Part shown: one piece after another, positions 46,995-54,716 of the stretch
Layout: each line of letters starts with the position of its first letter
Numbering within the stretch: the stretch's first letter is position 1
Source: Roseomonas sp.
GTDB taxonomy: Bacteria; Pseudomonadota; Alphaproteobacteria; Acetobacterales; Acetobacteraceae
NCBI GenBank assembly: GCA_020249775.1
Contig: JADCFA010000002.1
Location: forward strand, 206,672 to 270,671
Length of the DNA: 64,000 bases
Direction of reading: 5' to 3'
Position numbers and translations under genes: made by a program
The notes under the pieces: generated by a model
Told to the model about the DNA's origin: nothing
What the model saw: the letters and a program-made list of their open reading frames with translations, nothing else
The model's database searches: none

Positions 46995-47383
46995 CGGATT
47001 ACCTCACCATTATTGAGGTCCTGGCAATCCATCACGACCAGATCAAGCGCTATGGCGGCACATATGGCGTTCGTGATTTTGGGCTGCTTGAGGCCGCGCT
47101 TTATCGCCCACAGACAGGCTATTACGAGGATGTGATCGAAGAAGCCGCCGCTCTTTGGGAGAGCCTTGCGATGAACCATCCCTTTGTGGATGGGAATAAG
47201 CCTGTCGCCGCGGCGGGCATGATCACCTTTTTGGCGATCAATGGCTACGCCATCAGGCCAGATTCCATGGCGCTCTACCGCTTTTTCATCGAAAACCTGG
47301 AAGCAGGGTCATTCAGCCATGATCGGCTTGCGGCCTGGTTGCGGGACAATACGGTGCGCGTTGCAAATCAGAAGGAAAAATAA
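46991..47383 (+). CDS. Doc/Fic-family toxin with altered Fic motif
   Basis: 130 aa, death-on-curing family that phosphorylates EF-Tu in the P1 prophage example. The Fic motif reads HPFVDGNKPVA: His, Phe, Asp, Gly-Asn-Lys are kept, but the usual Arg after Lys is Pro and Thr is Val. The helical N-terminus RYGGTYGVRDFGLLEAALYRPQ is typical. Loss of Arg, which holds the nucleotide phosphates, may mean reduced or altered activity. Confidence 0.85.
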   Translation: MTDYLTIIEVLAIHHDQIKRYGGTYGVRDFGLLEAALYRPQTGYYEDVIEEAAALWESLAMNHPFVDGNKPVAAAGMITFLAINGYAIRPDSMALYRFFIENLEAGSFSHDRLAAWLRDNTVRVANQKEK

Positions 47384-47399
47384 GGGGCGGTGATCTTCG

Positions 47400-47735
47400 T
47401 CACCCTGGCGGGATTTCCGCCAGGGTATGGAACACGGGCTTGCCCGCCTGCCTGAAGCGCACGACTTCCTGATCCGCGCCCTGGCTTGGCCCACCAATCC
47501 GCAGCACAGCATCGCAGCGTTCGGCGAGAGCAAGCGAGACGGGCATCATCACTTCCTCAAACACATCCCCCTCAGCCGCGGCGATGATGGGCAGTGCCAT
47601 ATTCACACCAATCACCGGCACATGACCAAGCCTGAGGATGGCGAGTGCGGCCCTGTTCATTTCAGCCAGGCGCGCGGCGCGGAGCGCAGCATCGGCACCG
47701 CCGCTGGTATAGGGGGCTGCGATCATGATCCACAT
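47400..47735 (-). CDS. DUF4406-like / nucleoside 2-deoxyribosyltransferase-like small protein
   Basis: 111 aa. The start MWIMIAAPYTSGGADAALRAARLAEMNRAALAIL resembles the nucleoside deoxyribosyltransferase-like fold, with IGGPSQGADQEVVRFRQAGKPVF at the C-terminus. No catalytic assignment can be made. It lies 3 nt after otnC on the same strand, at the end of the long minus-strand run. Confidence 0.7.
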   Translation of the reverse strand: MWIMIAAPYTSGGADAALRAARLAEMNRAALAILRLGHVPVIGVNMALPIIAAAEGDVFEEVMMPVSLALAERCDAVLRIGGPSQGADQEVVRFRQAGKPVFHTLAEIPPG

Positions 47736-47738
47736 GGG

Positions 47739-48371
47739 TCAGCCGAAAGTGTTCAACAGATCATCTACCTGCGCGGCCGTCAGGCTGCGTGCGCCGGCAC
47801 CTCGCAGCAGCAGCGCAAGGCGGGCGGCTTCTTCCAATTCTTCCGCCGCATGCACGGCATCTTCCAAAGTGCGGCCAGAAACGACCGGGCCGTGATTGGC
47901 CAGCAGCACGGCCTTGGCGCTTTTGGCGGCTTCGTGGATATCGTTTTCCATCGCGCCATCGCCGGGGCGGTAATAGCGGATCACTGGCAAAAGCCGCCCG
48001 ACACGCATGACGAAATAAGGTGTCAGCGGCGGGATGGGCGCAACCTCTCCGGGCTCGGCAAGGCAGGCAATGGCGGTGGCATGGGTGGAATGCAAATGAA
48101 CCACGGCACCCGCATCGGGCCGCGCCATCAGCACTGCGCGATGCATGAAGACTTCCTTGGAAGGCTTATCGCCCGCAACATGCGAAAAATCCGGTGCAAG
48201 CTTGGAGATGCGCGCCGGATCCAGCCGGCCAAGGCAGGAATTGGTCGGCGTCATCAGAAACCCATCCGGCAGGCGCACGCTGATATTGCCGGCTGTCCCG
48301 ACCGAATAGCCGCGCGCGAATAGCGAGGCACCAAGCGCGGCAAGCTGCGCGCGCAGCGCAGCCTCATCCAT
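47739..48371 (-). CDS. otnC: 3-oxo-tetronate 4-phosphate decarboxylase (class II aldolase fold)
   Basis: 210 aa. SVGTAGNISVRLPDGFLMTPTNSCLGRL, metal site VVHLHSTHATAIAC and LLANHGPVVSGRTLEDAV. OtnC decarboxylates the phosphorylated 3-oxo-tetronate made by OtnK, giving dihydroxyacetone phosphate. Eight-base overlap with otnK. The partner dehydrogenase OtnD and isomerase OtnI are not in the window. Confidence 0.88.
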   Translation of the reverse strand: MDEAALRAQLAALGASLFARGYSVGTAGNISVRLPDGFLMTPTNSCLGRLDPARISKLAPDFSHVAGDKPSKEVFMHRAVLMARPDAGAVVHLHSTHATAIACLAEPGEVAPIPPLTPYFVMRVGRLLPVIRYYRPGDGAMENDIHEAAKSAKAVLLANHGPVVSGRTLEDAVHAAEELEEAARLALLLRGAGARSLTAAQVDDLLNTFG

Positions 48372-49623
48372 GGCTGAAGGCTTTCAGGAAGAAATCACGC
48401 GCGCCGAAATTTCCGGATTTGAGTGCCAGATGCAGCCCGCGCGGTTCGGCGAAAGTCCAGGGCACACCTGGATCAATTTCGGGACCGATGCGCAGTGCCG
48501 TGACACCAAGGCGCTGCACCACGGCGCCGGAGGTCTCGCCACCCGCCACCACAAGCCGCCCCACGCCGCGCGCGACCAGCCCTTCAGCAATCGCGGCCAT
48601 GGCGGCTTCAATCAAGGCGCCGGCGGCATCACGCCCAAGCTTCGCCTGCAGCGCGGCGACCTTTTCCGGCGGCGCGCTGGCGGCAATCACCACCGGGCGA
48701 TCCGCCGCCAATTTGCCTGCAACCCAATCCAGCGCCTGGGCCGTCAGCGCCGCTGCATCAGGTGTTGCCAGCGCATCCAATTCAAGCACCGGCACGTGAT
48801 CGCGCGCGAGGCCGATCTGCCCAAGCGTGGCGCGTGAACAGGAACCCGCCACCACTGCGGCCATGCCCTGCATGGGCGGCAGGTCGGCGGCATCACCATG
48901 CGCGGGCAGCAGCCCAGCGCGACGGAAATTCTCAGGCAGGGCCATCGCCACACCGGAACCGCCGGTGATCAGCGCGTGTTGCGCCGCCGCTTCACCAATC
49001 GCCAGCAAATGCTGATCCGTCACTGCATCCACAATCGCATAGCGCCGGCCCTGTTCCGCCAGGCGCATCATGGCCTGCCGCGTGGCGGCGGCACCTTGTT
49101 CGACGGTGGTGAAGGGAACGAGGCCCACCGCGCTATCGGTTTGCCGGCCGAGCACACGCACCAGATTGGCGTCTGTCATCGGCGTCAGCGGATGGTTTTC
49201 CATACCGCTTTCATTCAGCAACGCATTGCCCACAAAAAGATGGCCGAGATAGATCGTCCGCCCATTTGTCGGAAAGGCGGGACAAGCGAGAGCAAAGCCC
49301 GAACCCAGCCGCTTCAGCAGCGCATCCGCGACAGGGCCGATATTGCCCTGATCCGTGCTGTCAAAGGTCGAGCAATATTTCCAGAAAATCTGTTTGGCAC
49401 CTGCGGCCAGCAGCGCATCACAGGCGGCGAGTGATTGCGCCACGGCTTCACCCACCGGCGCAGTGCGCGATTTAAGCGCAATGATCACGGCATCGGCTTC
49501 CGGCAAGGGCCCGGTCGGCAAGCCAATCACCTGCACGGCACTCATGCCGCCTTTGACCAGGGTATTCGCGAGGTCCGTCGCCCCCGTGAAATCATCCGCG
49601 ATGCAGCCAAGCAAAAGGGGCAT
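48364..49623 (-). CDS. otnK: 3-oxo-tetronate kinase (four-carbon acid sugar kinase)
   Basis: 419 aa DUF1537-type kinase. N-terminal LLGCIADDFTGATDLANTLV (substrate site), FWKYCSTFDSTDQGNIGPV, and C-terminal ATP site GRLVVAGGETSGAVVQRLGV. Phosphorylates 3-oxo-tetronate for OtnC. Starts 6 nt after the methyltransferase stop, so it may be in the same transcript as the pterin-like genes. Confidence 0.9.
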   Translation of the reverse strand: MPLLLGCIADDFTGATDLANTLVKGGMSAVQVIGLPTGPLPEADAVIIALKSRTAPVGEAVAQSLAACDALLAAGAKQIFWKYCSTFDSTDQGNIGPVADALLKRLGSGFALACPAFPTNGRTIYLGHLFVGNALLNESGMENHPLTPMTDANLVRVLGRQTDSAVGLVPFTTVEQGAAATRQAMMRLAEQGRRYAIVDAVTDQHLLAIGEAAAQHALITGGSGVAMALPENFRRAGLLPAHGDAADLPPMQGMAAVVAGSCSRATLGQIGLARDHVPVLELDALATPDAAALTAQALDWVAGKLAADRPVVIAASAPPEKVAALQAKLGRDAAGALIEAAMAAIAEGLVARGVGRLVVAGGETSGAVVQRLGVTALRIGPEIDPGVPWTFAEPRGLHLALKSGNFGARDFFLKAFSHG

Positions 49624-49629
49624 AATCGT

Positions 49630-50505
49630 CTACCTTGAAGGAGGAAGGGCGAGGAAATCCTGATGGCCGATGCGCACCGAAAGCTGCCCGGCATCGGCTT
49701 GGTCACGCCGCGTTTCAAGCCAATCCAGAATAGCGTCACTGCCGCGCCTTTCCCAGCCGAGTGCGGCCATGGCATGGCCATCGGCAATGGCGCGGGTAAA
49801 GGCGCGGGCGCGGCGATCCACCACCCAATCACTTGGCGCGCGATGAATGGTGTAGCCATGCGCCGTGAAGGCTTCCGCCATCACAGCCGGTGCTTGCGGC
49901 CCGAGCGATGCGCCACCAAAACCCTTGTCGCGCGCCTGATCACGTCGAAAGCCACGCGCCACCAAAGCATCGGCGGGGTGCGGCGGGGTGAAACGTTCGC
50001 GCCCCGTCACATTCAGCGCGGCATAGAAAGGCAGGCGCCGCGCGGCGCAAGCGGCCGCCATGGCTTCCACCCAACCGCGTGAGACCAGATCACACAACGC
50101 CGTGCTGACCACGGCATCCACCCGTTCCAAGGGCAGATTGGCCGGGGCCGCGGCAAGATCAGCCAGGATGGCTTCAATGCGCCAGGCGCCATGTGGCGCA
50201 TGGACCAGCATCGCGCTGCGTCCGGGTTGCGTCACGGGCCAATCCACCGCCTCCGCCCGTTCGGCAATGGTGTCAAAAGCGCGGGAGATCAATTCGGCAT
50301 CGCTATCCACCAAGGTCCAGCTTTGCGCGCGGCCGATGAAATGGCCAAGCCAGCGGAGCAAGCTGCCCGTGCCCGCGCCAAGATCAAGCAGGCGCGGCCG
50401 CGCGGGCAGGGAGGCAGCGAGCATCGCCGCCAATTCAGGATTGCGTGCGGCGGCGTCATGCGGTTCGCGCAAATCGAGCCAATCACCATCGAAGCTTTCA
50501 GCCAT
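49630..50505 (-). CDS. SAM-dependent methyltransferase in the pterin-like cluster
   Basis: 291 aa, class I Rossmann-like methyltransferase. Motif I is LLDLGAGTGSLLRWLGHF, followed by WTLVDSDAELI (acidic residue binding the ribose), and VDAVVSTALCDLVS (motif IV region). ATG 50505 overlaps the glycosyltransferase stop by 8 bases; a non-ATG at 50511 is also in frame. It presumably methylates a sugar or ring group of the cluster product. Confidence 0.85.
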   Translation of the reverse strand: MAESFDGDWLDLREPHDAAARNPELAAMLAASLPARPRLLDLGAGTGSLLRWLGHFIGRAQSWTLVDSDAELISRAFDTIAERAEAVDWPVTQPGRSAMLVHAPHGAWRIEAILADLAAAPANLPLERVDAVVSTALCDLVSRGWVEAMAAACAARRLPFYAALNVTGRERFTPPHPADALVARGFRRDQARDKGFGGASLGPQAPAVMAEAFTAHGYTIHRAPSDWVVDRRARAFTRAIADGHAMAALGWERRGSDAILDWLETRRDQADAGQLSVRIGHQDFLALPPSR

Positions 50506-51544
50506 GATCAAGAGCTTTCAGGAAAGCGGCGGCGCGGTCCGGCCAGCGCGGCAAGGCCTGGCCCGCGCGCCAGGAGGCTTCGGCCATCGCAGCGCGCAAG
50601 CCCGTATCGAAAATCGGCCGGCGCATGGCGCGGGACAGCGCATTATGGTCATCCACCGCTGCGACCACGGCGGCATCTTCTGGCACAATCTCGGCAATTG
50701 CGCCGCCCGCGGTGATTGCCATGGGCAGGCCGCGCGCCATTGCCTCTGCTGCCGCCATGCCATAGCCTTCATAACGCGTGGCAAGGGCGAAAAGATCAGC
50801 GCGCGCATATTCCGCTTCCAGCGCCGCATCCGGCAGCGCGCCCAGAAAGCGCAGACGCTGCGCAATGCCAAGCTCGGCCGCCAGCGCATGCAGCCCATCA
50901 GCATGCACGGGATCGCGCTTGGCATCGCCGGCGATGGCCAGCGACCAATCGAGATCCGTGAGCCGCGCGAGTGCGCGCAGCAGCACATCATGTCCCTTGC
51001 GCGGCACCAGCATGCCAACGCTCAAAATGGCGCAGCCGGGGCCGGCGGAGCCCACCGCGCGTGGTGCCGCATCCGTGCCTGGTTCAATCACCGCGATGCG
51101 CGCAGGGTCCACGCCAAAGCCTTCCGGCAAATCGCGTGCGGTTGGGGTGGAAGTGGTGATGATGCGCGCGCAGGCGCTGAACAGGACCCGCTCGGCGGCT
51201 TTCAGGGCTTCGCGCTGGCCTTCCGGGGCGCCAGGTTCAAGCGCGGTTGGGTGATGGATCAGCGCTGTTGCGCCGCGGCGCGTCAATTCATCGGCGAAGG
51301 GGAAAAAGGCGGGCAGGCCCAAGCCATCAATCACCATGCGTGCGCCGGCGGGCATGGCGGCAAGTGACGCGCGTGCCGCTTCGGTGGCGGTTTCATCCGG
51401 GAAAGGGTGGCGCCCCGCCAATTCCACCACGCGCACTTCCTGCCCCAGCGCGCTTAGCCCTTCGACCATGCGGCGATCATAGATATAGCCGCCGGAAATC
51501 GCGCTGAAGGGCGCGGGGACAAGAAGGTGGATGGCGCCGGTCAT
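50498..51544 (-). CDS. Glycosyltransferase family 4 in the pterin-like cluster
   Basis: 348 aa from ATG 51544, which overlaps the VapC stop as ATGA. GT-B fold: N-terminal SGGYIYDRRMVEGLSALGQEVRV, the conserved LSVGMLVPRKGHDVLLRAL donor-site helix and the retaining EX7E in YEGYGMAAAEAMARGLP. In this context it probably glycosylates a small molecule rather than a cell-surface glycan; that is inference from the neighbours. Confidence 0.87.
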   Translation of the reverse strand: MTGAIHLLVPAPFSAISGGYIYDRRMVEGLSALGQEVRVVELAGRHPFPDETATEAARASLAAMPAGARMVIDGLGLPAFFPFADELTRRGATALIHHPTALEPGAPEGQREALKAAERVLFSACARIITTSTPTARDLPEGFGVDPARIAVIEPGTDAAPRAVGSAGPGCAILSVGMLVPRKGHDVLLRALARLTDLDWSLAIAGDAKRDPVHADGLHALAAELGIAQRLRFLGALPDAALEAEYARADLFALATRYEGYGMAAAEAMARGLPMAITAGGAIAEIVPEDAAVVAAVDDHNALSRAMRRPIFDTGLRAAMAEASWRAGQALPRWPDRAAAFLKALDHG

Positions 51545-51984
51545 GGGGGGCTTCGGATACCTTGCTGATGCGCCCATGGGTCTATCACCGCAAGGCCGCA
51601 ACCGGCAAAATCGGCGGTATTGCGCGTGGCGATGGCGGCTTGGCGGGCGCGTGCTATGGCGGCGATTTGGCAGTCAGCGAAACTGATCGGGCGGCCCGCG
51701 GCGCGGCGTTCCAGAAACATCAGCACAAAGGCTTGGGCGGCGGCGCTGTCAAAAGGCAGGATGCGGCCGGTGAAATCCTCGGCGATCATGGCGTCTATCG
51801 CGGCCTGCAACTGATTCTGCCGCTTGCCCGCCGGCAGCATGGCGGCACCGCGGCGCAATTCCGCCTCTCCAATCGCACTCAGAAACAAATCGGCAGCGTC
51901 CTGCGCGGCGAACCAAGCCAGCACCGCCTCGGCCGGGGCGGGGCGCATGAGTTCGGAGACCACATTCGTATCCAGCAGGATCAT
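51541..51984 (-). CDS. VapC/FitB-type PIN-domain toxin
   Basis: 147 aa from ATG 51984. Catalytic acids sit where FitB has them: Asp5 (LLDTN), Glu42 (GEAELRRG) and Asp104 (SFADCQIA), then ATRNTADF. It is a ribonuclease-type toxin neutralised by the upstream FitA-like protein. The gene ends overlapping the glycosyltransferase start. Confidence 0.9.
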   Translation of the reverse strand: MILLDTNVVSELMRPAPAEAVLAWFAAQDAADLFLSAIGEAELRRGAAMLPAGKRQNQLQAAIDAMIAEDFTGRILPFDSAAAQAFVLMFLERRAAGRPISFADCQIAAIARARQAAIATRNTADFAGCGLAVIDPWAHQQGIRSPP

Positions 51985-51991
51985 GCGCGCT

Positions 51992-52234
51992 TCAGTCGAG
52001 GCGCGGCGGAGCCGGCATCGCCTCTCTCTCTGGCGGCTCCAGTTCAACGCCGCCGAGTGCGGCGAAGCGGCGATGGATCGCCTCGCCCAGGTTGGGTGCG
52101 GGGGCAGGACGGCTCATGGCCTGGCGCAGGATATCGCGCGCTTCTTCTTCCATGGAATGCCCTTGCTCGGCGGCGCGGATACGCAGCCGCCGCTTCAGAT
52201 CCTCATCAAGATTGCGGATGGTGATGCTGGCCAT
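51992..52234 (-). CDS. FitA-type ribbon-helix-helix antitoxin
   Basis: 80 aa from ATG 52234 (AGGAAGG upstream). ASITIRNLDEDLKRRLRIRA is the FitA N-terminus that binds DNA; the tail from about 45 holds the toxin. An upstream ATG at 52291 would add residues overlapping the operator and is less likely. 7 nt before the toxin ATG. Confidence 0.88.
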   Translation of the reverse strand: MASITIRNLDEDLKRRLRIRAAEQGHSMEEEARDILRQAMSRPAPAPNLGEAIHRRFAALGGVELEPPEREAMPAPPRLD

Positions 52235-52268
52235 GGTGGCGCCCTTCCTTGTGCAATCATTGTAATCA

Positions 52269-52287
52269 TTGATTGCGCTGCAATCAA
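52269..52287. promoter_or_regulatory. Inverted-repeat operator of FitAB
   Basis: TTGATTGC-GCT-GCAATCAA is a perfect 8-3-8 palindrome, with further partial copies of ATCATTG at 52255-52270. It lies 35 nt before the antitoxin ATG and 24 nt after the end of the PTPS gene, so it also stands inside the larger operon. Confidence 0.75.
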
Positions 52288-52310
52288 GCAAGGCCTAGTG
52301 GGCGATCAGG

Positions 52311-52727
52311 TCAAGCCGCCGGCTCCTCGCCCGGTGCGGCCTCATAAGCGGCCCAGGCGATATGGCTTTCGCGTAGCAGCACCTTAAGGCCCGTCACGGC
52401 CTTGCCGCCGGCGCCAAGCTTGCCCTCAGCCAACGCGGCGGACAGGCAGCGATGGATATGCAGGCACAGATATTCGGTGGTGGTGTTCTGCCCGGCGAAA
52501 ATCGGCTCCGCGTCCAGGTTACGATAATCGAAGCCATCCAGGATATGGCGAAGCTCTACCTTGGCGGCGGCGATATCCACCAGCAGATTGAGCGGATCGA
52601 GCTTCGGCGCGCGAAACTCCGCCTCCACAATAAAGGTCGCGCCATGCAGGCGCTGCGCGGGGCCGAACTCCGCGCCGCGGAAGGAATGGGCGATCATGAC
52701 GTGATCAACAACGGTCAGGCTGAACAT
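52311..52727 (-). CDS. 6-pyruvoyl-tetrahydropterin synthase/QueD homologue lacking active-site residues
   Basis: 138 aa, T-fold of the PTPS/QueD family. AHSF holds the first Zn His14. The usual C-x3-HGH block reads AQRLHGATF: His28 is kept but the catalytic Cys is Ala24 and the last Zn His is Ala30. The LDHRxLN site is FDYRNLD (His to Tyr), while NTTTEYLCLHI and the terminal RESHIAW (Glu) are kept. These aligned positions suggest a non-canonical reaction or a non-enzymatic role. Between a BchC-like dehydrogenase and FitAB. Confidence 0.8.
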   Translation of the reverse strand: MFSLTVVDHVMIAHSFRGAEFGPAQRLHGATFIVEAEFRAPKLDPLNLLVDIAAAKVELRHILDGFDYRNLDAEPIFAGQNTTTEYLCLHIHRCLSAALAEGKLGAGGKAVTGLKVLLRESHIAWAAYEAAPGEEPAA

Positions 52728-52756
52728 GGCGGGTTTATCCTATGCGGTTCGGCGCT

Positions 52757-53740
52757 TCATGCACCATAGGTCACCAGCGGGCAAAGCGGCGCCGGCGTGC
52801 CGGGGGCAGGGTTGAGCAAGCCGGGCAGGGCTTTGGGCAAATCATCGAATGAAGTGGCTGGGCCGATCAGGGCTTCCAGGGCCGGGTCCGCCAGCAGGGA
52901 AAGGGCCTGGGCCATGCGCTCACCGAAGCTACGGCGCCCGCGCATGGCGGGTGCGACCGCGCCGACCTGGCTTGAGATCAGGCGCAGGCGGCGGGAATGA
53001 AACGCCTCACCCAAAGGCAGCGCCACTTCCTGCGCGCCGAACCATGATGCCTCGATGATCCGCGCCTCAAACGCCGCGCATTGCAGGGCTTGGCGCAGCC
53101 CGGCGGGGTTGGCGCTGGCATGGATGATCAATTCCTGGTCCGTTGGTACGGCTTCCGGGGTGGCGAAAGCGACACCGAATTTTTCCGCAATGGCGCGGCG
53201 CGATGGGTCGGGGTCTATGATCGTCACCGCCATGGCCGGAATGAGCGTGAGCAAATAAGCCACCAGCAGCCCGACCACGCCGGCGCCGATGACCAGCGCT
53301 CGCTCTCCGGGCAGGGGCCCGGCATCCCACAGGATATTCAGCGCGGTTTCCATATTGGCGCCGAGCACCGCGCGGGTATCGGGCACCGCATCCGGGATGG
53401 GGATGCACATGGCGGCGGGTGCGAGGAAAACATCCTGATGCGGATGCAGGCAAAACACGCGCCTGCCTTGCAGATCGGCAGGGCCTTCCATCACGCGCGC
53501 CACGGCGCTGTAGCCATATTTCACCGGGAAGGGGAAATCGCCTGCCTGCAAGGGGCAGCGCATCACGCCCCATTGGCTCTCTGGCACCTTGCCCGCCAGC
53601 ACCAGCCTTTCTGTTCCACGTGAAATGCCAGAGGCCAGCGTGCGCGCCAACACCTGATCCGGCGCGCGGGCGGGCTGGGCTTCGGTGCGGAGTTCCGCGA
53701 TACCGGGTGCAACGGTCCATAAGGCGCGCGCTTGGGTCAT
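52757..53740 (-). CDS. Zinc-independent-looking MDR dehydrogenase (BchC-like)
   Basis: 327 aa medium-chain dehydrogenase. The usual GxC zinc site is replaced by LASGISRGTERLVLAG, as in bacteriochlorophyllide dehydrogenase BchC and related proteins, so catalytic zinc is doubtful. NAD site VIGAGVVGLLVAYL. The 4-base overlap with the RibD-type gene and the PTPS next door suggest oxidation of a pterin- or sugar-linked alcohol. Confidence 0.85.
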   Translation of the reverse strand: MTQARALWTVAPGIAELRTEAQPARAPDQVLARTLASGISRGTERLVLAGKVPESQWGVMRCPLQAGDFPFPVKYGYSAVARVMEGPADLQGRRVFCLHPHQDVFLAPAAMCIPIPDAVPDTRAVLGANMETALNILWDAGPLPGERALVIGAGVVGLLVAYLLTLIPAMAVTIIDPDPSRRAIAEKFGVAFATPEAVPTDQELIIHASANPAGLRQALQCAAFEARIIEASWFGAQEVALPLGEAFHSRRLRLISSQVGAVAPAMRGRRSFGERMAQALSLLADPALEALIGPATSFDDLPKALPGLLNPAPGTPAPLCPLVTYGA

Positions 53741-54525
53741 GCATGGCCCCCGGGCTTGGCGCGATCCAGCGCGGCATCAATCAGGATATCGGGCGCGATA
53801 TCATGCACGCGCCAAGAAAAGCGCAGCCCATCAGCGATGCGTGCGACTTCCGGCAAGGTGAAGGCCGGAATGCCGGAGCCAAGCAGCACGGGGGCCACGG
53901 TGACATGCAACCGATCAAGACAGCCTGCCGCCAAAAAGCGCGAAACCGTAAGCCCGCCGCCTTCAACGAAAATCCGGCTCGCCCCACGCGCTTTCAGCGC
54001 CGCAAGCAGGGGCGGGATCGCAAGGCCGCCAGCTGGGGCGCGCGGCAGGCGCAGCACCTCGGCCATGCCGTGATGCTCGGCCCCGCCGGCATCGGCGGCG
54101 CAGACCAGCAGCGTGGGCGGCCCGCCCTGGAAAATGCCGTAATCGGCCGAGAGTTTGCGATCCGTATCAAGGACAACGCGGATCGGATCGGGGCCTGCGA
54201 CTTCGCGCGTGGTCAGCCGCGGATTGTCATGGCGCACCGTGCCCGCGCCCACCACCACGGCGTGGCAAAGGGCGCGTAGCCGATGCGTGTGCAGAATATC
54301 GCCCGGGCCGCCGATCCATTGGCTTGAACCTGCCGCGGTCGCGATACGGCCATCAAGGGTTTGCGCGAGCCGCCCGATCACGCGGCAGCCATCGGGGGCT
54401 GCGGGCGGCGCCAGCACCGGGCCGAATAGCGCGCCAAGCGGGCCAGCGGGCAGGGCCGCGCCCGTGCCAGCATCGCGCTGGGCGAGCAAGGCTGACCATT
54501 CCGATGCGGATGAGGCGGTTTCCAT
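53737..54525 (-). CDS. RibD C-terminal-type pyrimidine reductase
   Basis: 262 aa, DHFR-like RibD_C reductase with no attached deaminase domain. CRVIGRLAQTLDGRIATAAGSSQWIGG, the NADPH site AVVVGAGTVRHDNPRLTTR and FVEGGGLTVSRFL match. RibD reductases reduce ribosylamino-pyrimidinones; stand-alone versions serve riboflavin or other pyrimidine/pterin routes. First gene of the minus-strand run. Confidence 0.87.
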   Translation of the reverse strand: METASSASEWSALLAQRDAGTGAALPAGPLGALFGPVLAPPAAPDGCRVIGRLAQTLDGRIATAAGSSQWIGGPGDILHTHRLRALCHAVVVGAGTVRHDNPRLTTREVAGPDPIRVVLDTDRKLSADYGIFQGGPPTLLVCAADAGGAEHHGMAEVLRLPRAPAGGLAIPPLLAALKARGASRIFVEGGGLTVSRFLAAGCLDRLHVTVAPVLLGSGIPAFTLPEVARIADGLRFSWRVHDIAPDILIDAALDRAKPGGHA

Positions 54526-54716
54526 CGGTGTCTAAATGCCTGAGCGGCGCGCGGCGCGCCAGGGTATCCTTTGGCGCAGCAGCCTTGGCTGCCCGCTGGT
54601 TGTTGAGGACAGGGCTGGGGCGGTCGCGCCTCCCAATTGCTTGGGCGAACGGCGGAGCCGGTCGCCTTGCTTGAAAAAACGCATGCTTTCCTTGAGAAAG
54701 AAAAAAAGGTGACGTC
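54526..54716. other. Divergent promoter region
   Basis: Between the RibD-type operon (minus) and the broken methyltransferase gene (plus). Contains GC-rich palindromic sequence GGCGCGCGGCGCGCC near 54547. No riboswitch of FMN type was seen. Confidence 0.35.

Noticed and set aside
50060..51367. Plus-strand open frame of 435 codons
   Set aside because: Antisense to the methyltransferase and glycosyltransferase genes, with no recognisable family.
54526..54716. Possible FMN riboswitch ahead of the RibD-type gene
   Set aside because: No RFN-element blocks are present; the only strong riboswitch match in the window is the thi-box at 21211.
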